Assembly (NCBI RefSeq): GCF_000340215.1
Contig: NW_006921537.1
Coordinates: forward strand, 2,507,011-2,571,010
Source: Pseudocercospora fijiensis CIRAD86
Lineage: Eukaryota > Ascomycota > Dothideomycetes > Mycosphaerellales > Mycosphaerellaceae
Length of the DNA: 64,000 nucleotides
Direction: 5' to 3'
A program made the position numbers and the translations under genes. Below are positions 58,039 through 64,000 of the stretch, piece after piece (within the stretch, counting starts at the first letter, position 1; each line of letters opens with the position of its first letter). The notes beneath the pieces were generated by a model. That model was not told the DNA's origin. It did not search any database and was given only the letters and a program-made list of their open reading frames with translations.

Positions 58039-61000
58039 ATACTATTATTGTATACGAATTTAGCTAGTTATAGGAGGTTGACCTAGTTATTAGGATTCTC
58101 GTTAATGTAGCTACGTAGGTACTGCTATAGGGTAGTATTCTACCTCTCTATTTGACCGTTAGTCTATAGATAGAAGGCTATCAATAGCCGATGCTTTAGT
58201 CTTAGCTATAGGCATATTTCGCTCTAATAATAAGATATAAATATTAAGCCTCGGTTAGCGACTATCCCTTTAGAGGTACCCTAATAGGTATAGAAGATGT
58301 TGTTCTATAGCGCTTCTACTATATTAATAGCAGTCTAATCTTTCCGCGCCGGGATATATCGAGCGCCTTTAGTAAATCGATCTACTATAATAAGGATAGC
58401 ATTATATACATCCTTGCTACCTCTACGCTTAGTAGGTAGAAGGCCTATAATAAAGTCTATTATTAGCTCTACAAATAGCTTCTTTAGAATAGGAAGTAAA
58501 GACAACTCGCCGCATAGTAGGTACCTTAGTGCTTTAACTCGTTAATATACGGTATACGTATTTACGTAGTCCTTTATATCCCGCTTACTATTTAGCTAGT
58601 AGTATATGCGCGATAGTAGCTCGTACGACCTCTCTATACTATAGTAACCGGCAAGCTTACTATTATAGTGTCGCTTAAGAAGCTCTTATCGGATCGAATG
58701 CTCGGTAGGGATATACAATCTGCCCTTATAGCGCAAATAGCTATCGGTATCAATCGACCAATTCGTACTAGATCTAGTCTTACGGCTACTTCTAAGCTAA
58801 TCTATACGAGCAGTAGCAAAGGCGTCCTTTTGCTAAGTACGTAATAGCTTATCTATAAACGCTCGTCTATCCCCTTCTATAAGTTCGCTTAATAGCACCC
58901 TCGCTGTCTTACGTAGTACGTACTATATATATCTAGTAGTACTAGCAGCCGGATTAACTGTATTAGTGCTCTAATCGCTATTACTATATATAGCGATATC
59001 GACTAGGGAGTTATTATAACTTCTCCTATCTGTGTCCTTAATACGTACTATTAATATAGTAAGAGTATTAATATGCTTTAAGCCGTCGCGGAGTCCGGTA
59101 AGCCGCTTATCCTACGCTTGCTTATTAACAATATAGGCTATAGCAATCTTATACTATAGGGTTAGAAACAATAAATAAATAGACTAGTAAGTCTTGCTAT
59201 TATAATTAGGTCGCCTCGATAGGCTATTAGTAGGGTTACTTACGCCTAGCCGATATAATTTATTAAAATCGAACCTAGCGAGGTAGACGGCCTATCTAGC
59301 CTATCGACCTATAACCCTAGTAACCTTAGTAATACTACAGAGGTTGTTATAGTCCGTATAGACCTAAATAGTATGCTATACACTATCGAGATAGTAGCGC
59401 TAGTGCTTAAAGGCTTCTACGATTGCTAAGAGCTCTTACTCGTAGGTCTTATATCGGCGCTCTATATCGATTATCTTTCGTAAGAAGAAGGCAATCGGGT
59501 GCTAGTAGGTGTTATTAGCCTATTATAACATAATAGCTAATATAGCGAACTGTAAAGCGTTAGTCTTAATATAGATCTACCTACTTAGTACGAAATAGTA
59601 TAGTAAGGGAACTTTAGTAAAGCGTTGCTTTAAACTATTAAAAGCGGCTTGTACTCTATTAGTCTATTTAAACTCTCTAGTCGGGTCAGCCTTAGTTTTA
59701 GTAAGCTTAGTTAGGGGTATTACGTATCGCGAATAGCCTTTAATAAAGCGGCGATAGAAATTAGCGAAGCTAAGGAACGACTACAACTCCTTAATGCTAG
59801 TAGGTATTAGCTATTTAGTAATGGTTTTAATCCGATTAGGGTTAGCCTTTACACTATTAGTTAATACGAGGAAGCTAAGGAAGGGCACCTCTTTAGTAGC
59901 GAAGGTGCATTTAGAGGGCTTGTAGTATAAGCTATAGGCCTATAGGCGGTCGAGCACCTTACGTACTATAACCTAGTATTCTATAATATTAGGTAAATAG
60001 GTGTGAACTAGGATATTATCTAGGTAAACTATATAGAGGTAGTCTAATAGGCCTAAAAGGGCCCGATTAATATAGGCCTAGAATGTTATAGGGGCATTAG
60101 CTAGGCCGAATAGCATAACTAAGTACTTAAAATAGCTATAGCGAGTACGGAAGGCCGTCTTCTATTTATTACCCTTACGAATACGAATACGGTAATAGGC
60201 GTCCTTAATGTCTAATATAGTATAGAAGTAGACGCTAGAAAGGCGATCGAGGGTCTTATTAATAAGCGGAAGTGGATAGCGGTCTTTAATAGTAATAGCA
60301 TTAAGTCTACGGTAGTTAACGTATAAACGTAGGCTACTATCCTTCTTAGGAACAAACAGGATTAGTGCACTAGCAGGGCTGTTGCTATACTAAATTCGAC
60401 TATTAGCTAGGTTCTTATCTAGGTACTTACATAGTATAGCAAGCTCGCGTTTACTAAGGTTATAGAGAGGCCTAAAGGGGACCTCTTTGCCCTATATAAT
60501 ATCGATCTTATAGCCCGTCTCTTTAAATATAGGCAATGTCGATGCTAGGTAGTATTTAAACACATCGATATAGGTCTCTCGAATAGGCTATAGTATACGA
60601 GCGAGCTAATTAGGGTCTATGCTATTAGGGGGCATAGGTTTATTGTTATCTCCTAATAGGTCGACTATTAGGTTAGCTAAGGTAGAGGCTAGTATTAGGT
60701 TGCTAATAAACAGGACCCTAATATCGTTAGGGCACTCGCTAGCATTAATATATTTAATATCCTCTTTCCTAGCGATTCTAAATCGCTACTATTAGCTGCC
60801 TAGGTCTATAGCTACGGCGTAGTGTTTAAGGACAGGGTTGCTAATAATAATAGTAGCTCCTCTATATAGGTTGTCTATATCTACTGCGTAGGCAGTAAAA
60901 TCTAATAGGCGTTTATTTCCGAGGTCGTCCTTTAGAACTATAGGAATATAGTAGGCCCTATAGGTTAAATGCCGAGCATTATTAAACTAAGCAAGGGTTA

Positions 61001-62805
61001 GTAGGTTAGCTCTATTCAATTGTCGAAAGTCTAATTGCTTAGCTAGGCGATAGCTAATAAGGGCACTAACGGAATTGCCTAGGTCTAGTATAACCTTAGT
61101 ATTATAGTTAGTACTATACGTATCCTATATAAGACAGGTGCGTATAATAGCTAGCACAATATCGATAGTCTTACGCCGTATAAGGCTAACAGTTAGTGCG
61201 GCGCTTATTCTTTTTTCGAAGGTTAGCCTATAGGGGTAGCGTTAGCTACTAAGAGGTGCTTTCGGTACTTAGCGGTAGTACGGTCGATTCGGGCCTAGTC
61301 CTTAGGTTTGTCGTATTAGCCTAGCAGATAGCTAGTACTATCGCAGTTAAAGCACTTTAATCCGGTTAGGGGATTGCTATAGCCGCTATTACTGCTATTG
61401 TTAGTTAAGCGATTAGTATTGTAGGGATACGAGCCCCTTCTACGGCCCCTATTACGGCCTCCTCTATATAGCCGCCGGCTACGGCCTCTTCTATAGTCGT
61501 TGTTACTATTCCTATTATTAGCATTATTGTTTTAGTAGGAACCTTAGTTTCTACTACGGCTACGGTTGTTAGCGGCTAGTCGTATCTTAGATTCTAACCG
61601 TTACTAAAGCTATACTATACGCTCTATAGTTTCGACTTCTACTATAAATTAAATGCGTATAAGATTAGCCTATTTAAATATACGGCGGCGGTCTAATTTA
61701 AGGACTAATTCCTATCTTAATTTAGGTCGTACTTCGGAGATCTAAATAGAGTCGGTCTTAGCTAGCAAATCGTCTTTAAGGATCTTTAAATAGGCCTCGA
61801 AGGATCGAGAGGATTAGTCGGCCTTTTGCTTAGTACGTAGGTACTAGTCCTGTGTATATTGCTGTCGTAATGTGGGGTTGCTAAGGGTGTTTAGTATAAT
61901 AGTCTTGTAGTCTTGCTATTAAATAGCGGTCTAGTCGTAAAGGGAATTAAAATAGTTATCCTATATACGCTTAGGGTTACCGTTAATGTACTATATAGTA
62001 TAGACGGCTAGGGAATAGTTATTTAGTAGCGCTCTCGGTGCATTACGCTAGTTAAGCTTATAGTTACGAATATAGTTATTGTATTGCTTTTAACTAGAGC
62101 TATTAAATACAGTGCAATCCTTAAGTTTAGTATCCTTCTTTTAAATAGTTAGTAAGGAAGGCCCTACTATTAGCTTAGTATTAGTTGCTAGGGACTTCTA
62201 TAGGCGGCGAATCTCGAGGAGATTATCCTTTAGCTATTGTTCTTAGCGTAGAGTAGCGAGCCTATTCTAGGTAGCTTCTTAGAGTCTCGCTACTAGCTAG
62301 GGGCTAAAGGCTAGTTAGCTATATCGTCGATTAATAATATTGTTGAGAATGTCGTTAATAGGCAATTCTAGATTATTACCTAGGACTATAGGTTCTTCGG
62401 TAGGCCTAGTAGTAGGCTCTTTAGTAGGTGCTTTAGTAGGCACTTTAGTAGGTACTATACTACTAGCGTTGTCGTTGCTAGCGCTACTAGCGGCGCTGCG
62501 GTTATTATTGCTTCGTAACGAGCCGGCTATTATAATAGAGGGTAGGACTAATAATATATTATAGCCCCTTATAGTGCGGATATAGCGGAATTAGTAGGTA
62601 TTAGCTTAGTGCGATTAACTTAGTATAATAGGCCGTATAGAAGGCCTTGCTTAATAATTAGTACGGTTGTTTTAGTAGAATAGTACGTGTAGGTCCCGTT
62701 CTTCGGGCGTAATATAGTCAAATCGATAGTTTTCGTAGCTATACCGCTAAAAGCTTAAAATAAGGACTATCTAGCTACTACCCTTAAAGAGTAGATCGAA
62801 TACTA
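58039..62805 (-). pseudogene. Gypsy A2 gag-pol, main part
   Basis: Minus-strand continuation of A2: integrase (about 58500-58300), RNase H (about 59600-59450), RT (about 60600-59950), the protease DLGN site (near 61090), the knuckle (near 61310-61360) and gag to about 62.56 kb, followed by the 5' leader to the LTR. The gag sequence here is uninterrupted where A1 carries element B, which confirms the B insertion point. RIP stops throughout. Confidence 0.85.
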
Positions 62806-62994
62806 TATAATAAGGGTTATATTAGTAGGTAGATAGGGTAGTAGTAGGTACGAGTAGTATTCGATAGAGATCTAGGAGAAGAAGGAGGAAGGTAGGCTAG
62901 TTAGCCTAACGCTAAGCGCTAAGCCCTACCTAAGGTACTAAGACCCTAGCTTTACTCGAGCTAGTTATATACTAATTATATATAATCTCTAATA
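62806..62994 (-). repeat. 5' LTR of Gypsy A2 (189 bp)
   Basis: TATAATAAGGG to TCTCTAATA; pairs with 34260-34448. Confidence 0.9.
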
Positions 62995-62999
62995 ATATA

Positions 63000-63240
63000 C
63001 TAGATTATACTAAGATTGTATAGTAGGAACTATACGTTAATACGAGGGTCGTAGAACCTTATTTGCTTAGTAGGTAGTATACCTAGAATAGAACTTAGGA
63101 TTAGCTATAGTATTAAATTCTACGTCTATCATTTACTTAATCCTTCTTTCCTACGTTATTATTCTACTAAGCAGCTAGCATAGGCATTAGAAGTCACTAT
63201 GCGATGTTTTATAGTATAGATTACTAACAATGTAGTCTCA
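63000..63240 (+). other. Resumed MULE element F, 3' part
   Basis: RIP-altered sequence continuing from 34259. The transposase frame may go on (LICLVGSIPRIELRISYSIKF) to about 63180. I could not identify the terminal inverted repeat. Normal host composition starts at about 63235. Confidence 0.5.
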
Positions 63241-63257
63241 CCGAGACCGGAGCAGCC

Positions 63258-63494
63258 CTAGGTCCGTAGATTCTCGAATAACCGGAGTGGGTTCTCGAAT
63301 AGCCTCGCCCGTGGCCAGAACTTCTCGAAACAACAGTAACCCAGAAGTGGCTGGATTTCTTGCGTGATTTGATTCTCCATCATGTCCAGCTCTGCGGTAT
63401 AAGCCTCAGCCCATTCCGTGCTCCAACTTTGGTCTTGCTCAGAGGGGTCGAATGCGTTTTCCATCCTGGAGCTGATGCTGACTCTGCCTGCCAT
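63258..63494 (-). CDS. Host hypothetical gene fragment, 78 residues
   Basis: ATG at 63492-63494. The frame is rich in Glu/Trp/Asp (DQSWSTEWAEAYTAELDMMEN) and ends shortly before the transposon boundary, so the real protein may be truncated here or the last residues may be chance. A TATATAAA-like box lies about 45 bp upstream of the ATG. No domain recognised, and it could be a non-gene. Confidence 0.35.
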   Translation of the reverse strand: MAGRVSISSRMENAFDPSEQDQSWSTEWAEAYTAELDMMENQITQEIQPLLGYCCFEKFWPRARLFENPLRLFENLRT

Positions 63495-64000
63495 ACTGAT
63501 ACGGAACGTGGTTCATGATTCTGTAGGCGTGACAAGCTTTATATAGAAAACACTCCCAATGATGATTCCCTATGAGTTTTGATGGTGGATGTCGGATGGA
63601 AGTGTCGCGTTTCGGAATGCGAAGTCGTCGATCTTCCGGCCCCACCGCAACAGGATTCAGCATGATCAGAAGGGGTGAGTGATAGAGCGCACGAACGAGA
63701 AATTTTGCAAAACATATGCGATGGGACAAGGTCGAATTATTCACGGGGATACTTCTGAGGTATACTACTGATCGCCGATGGATTCCACTACCGCTGGCGG
63801 TGACCAGGACTTGTACTCGCCAAATCCGTCAAGTGTTGCGAGGAATCTTGCAATCAGGATGTATGCCAGATCGCCCCTTGCGAGAATTGGAGAACGTGGA
63901 TAGCAACATCTCCCATCTCGCTGGCATGTATCCTTGTGGCCGTAACCGAATCTTGTCATCTAAGACCGTGATTCTAGTCTTTTGGAAAGAACCGTCCAGC
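63495..64000. other. Host region with TATA-like box and short frames
   Basis: Non-RIP DNA. A TATATAAA-type element on the minus strand (63538-63545) precedes the frame at 63494. Two further minus-strand frames (63439-63744 and 63765-63959) have no recognisable motif. The second (starting MTRFGYGHKDTC) may be part of an exon of a gene extending past the window. Confidence 0.35.

Larger units (their letters stand above)
34260..62994 (-). mobile_element. Ty3/Gypsy chromovirus copy A2, interrupted by A3
   Basis: A reverse-oriented copy of the A family with 189-bp LTRs at both ends and TSD ATATA. It is split by A3 (36432-58033 with TSD AGTAG). Without A3 it is about 7.1 kb. Both LTRs share a short deletion relative to A1/A3 (CTCTAATA for CTCTTTAGCCCTAACA), so it is a distinct subfamily rather than the parent of A3. 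It lies inside the MULE element F. Confidence 0.92.

Noticed and set aside
1..64000. In-frame TAG codons as evidence for stop-codon reassignment
   Set aside because: TAG and TAA occur together with His/Cys to Tyr and Asp to Asn changes, all from CpA/TpG to TpA; the host exon uses normal codons. RIP explains everything.

Overview
The window is a nest of transposable elements from a filamentous ascomycete (Pezizomycotina-type genome), with two short pieces of ordinary host DNA at about 16.65-17.75 kb and 63.25-64.0 kb. The signs are short GT-AG introns with CTAAC/CTAAT branch sites, a Zn(II)2Cys6 regulator fragment, and saturating repeat-induced point mutation (RIP). Inside the elements CpA/TpG is depleted and TpA enriched, so nearly every reading frame is broken by TAG/TAA where Gln or Trp once stood, His and Cys have become Tyr, and catalytic Asp has become Asn. 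The host pieces have normal CpA/TpG.

Layout. (1) A reverse-strand hAT transposase gene (16033->14915, continuing 896->1 and off the window) is split by a 7.1-kb Ty3/Gypsy chromovirus 'A1' (897-14914, reverse, 197-bp LTRs, TSD CTATT). A1 is itself split by a second chromovirus 'B' (6861-13758, forward, 346-bp LTRs, TSD TTAGT). (2) Host island with the first exons of a Zn2Cys6 regulator. (3) A pogo/Fot1-like transposase gene (about 17.75-30.26 kb) is split by 'E1', a 9.9-kb hAT-type element with 8-bp TSDs (19166-29055). (4) An unassigned RIP-altered stretch, a 1-kb inverted relic of E, and an LTR-like piece. (5) A MULE transposase gene (about 32.6-34.26 kb, resuming at 62995) holds Gypsy copy A2 (34260-62994, reverse, TSD ATATA). 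A2 holds Gypsy copy A3 (36432-58033, forward, TSD AGTAG). A3 holds a Tad-like LINE (39422-44315, 17-bp TSD) and a second hAT copy 'E2' (46608-56136). (6) Host island at the right end.

The most interesting item is element E, present as two near-complete copies. Besides a hAT transposase (BED finger, RNase H-like core, C-terminal dimerisation region) it carries at least four other conserved frames, and two of these have a histone H3 fold. One (27089-27902 in E1) has an H3-like tail and two introns whose removal restores the H3 register exactly. The other (24855-25538) has a long Lys/Arg-rich tail before the fold. Introns throughout the element carry clusters of GCCGGC-containing repeats. I know of no described transposon with this gene set; that novelty statement is an inference to be tested by search.

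All element genes appear to be dead copies. I saw no tRNA, rRNA or CRISPR array. Coordinates of element ends supported by TSDs are exact; coding limits inside RIP-mutated genes are approximate unless stated.
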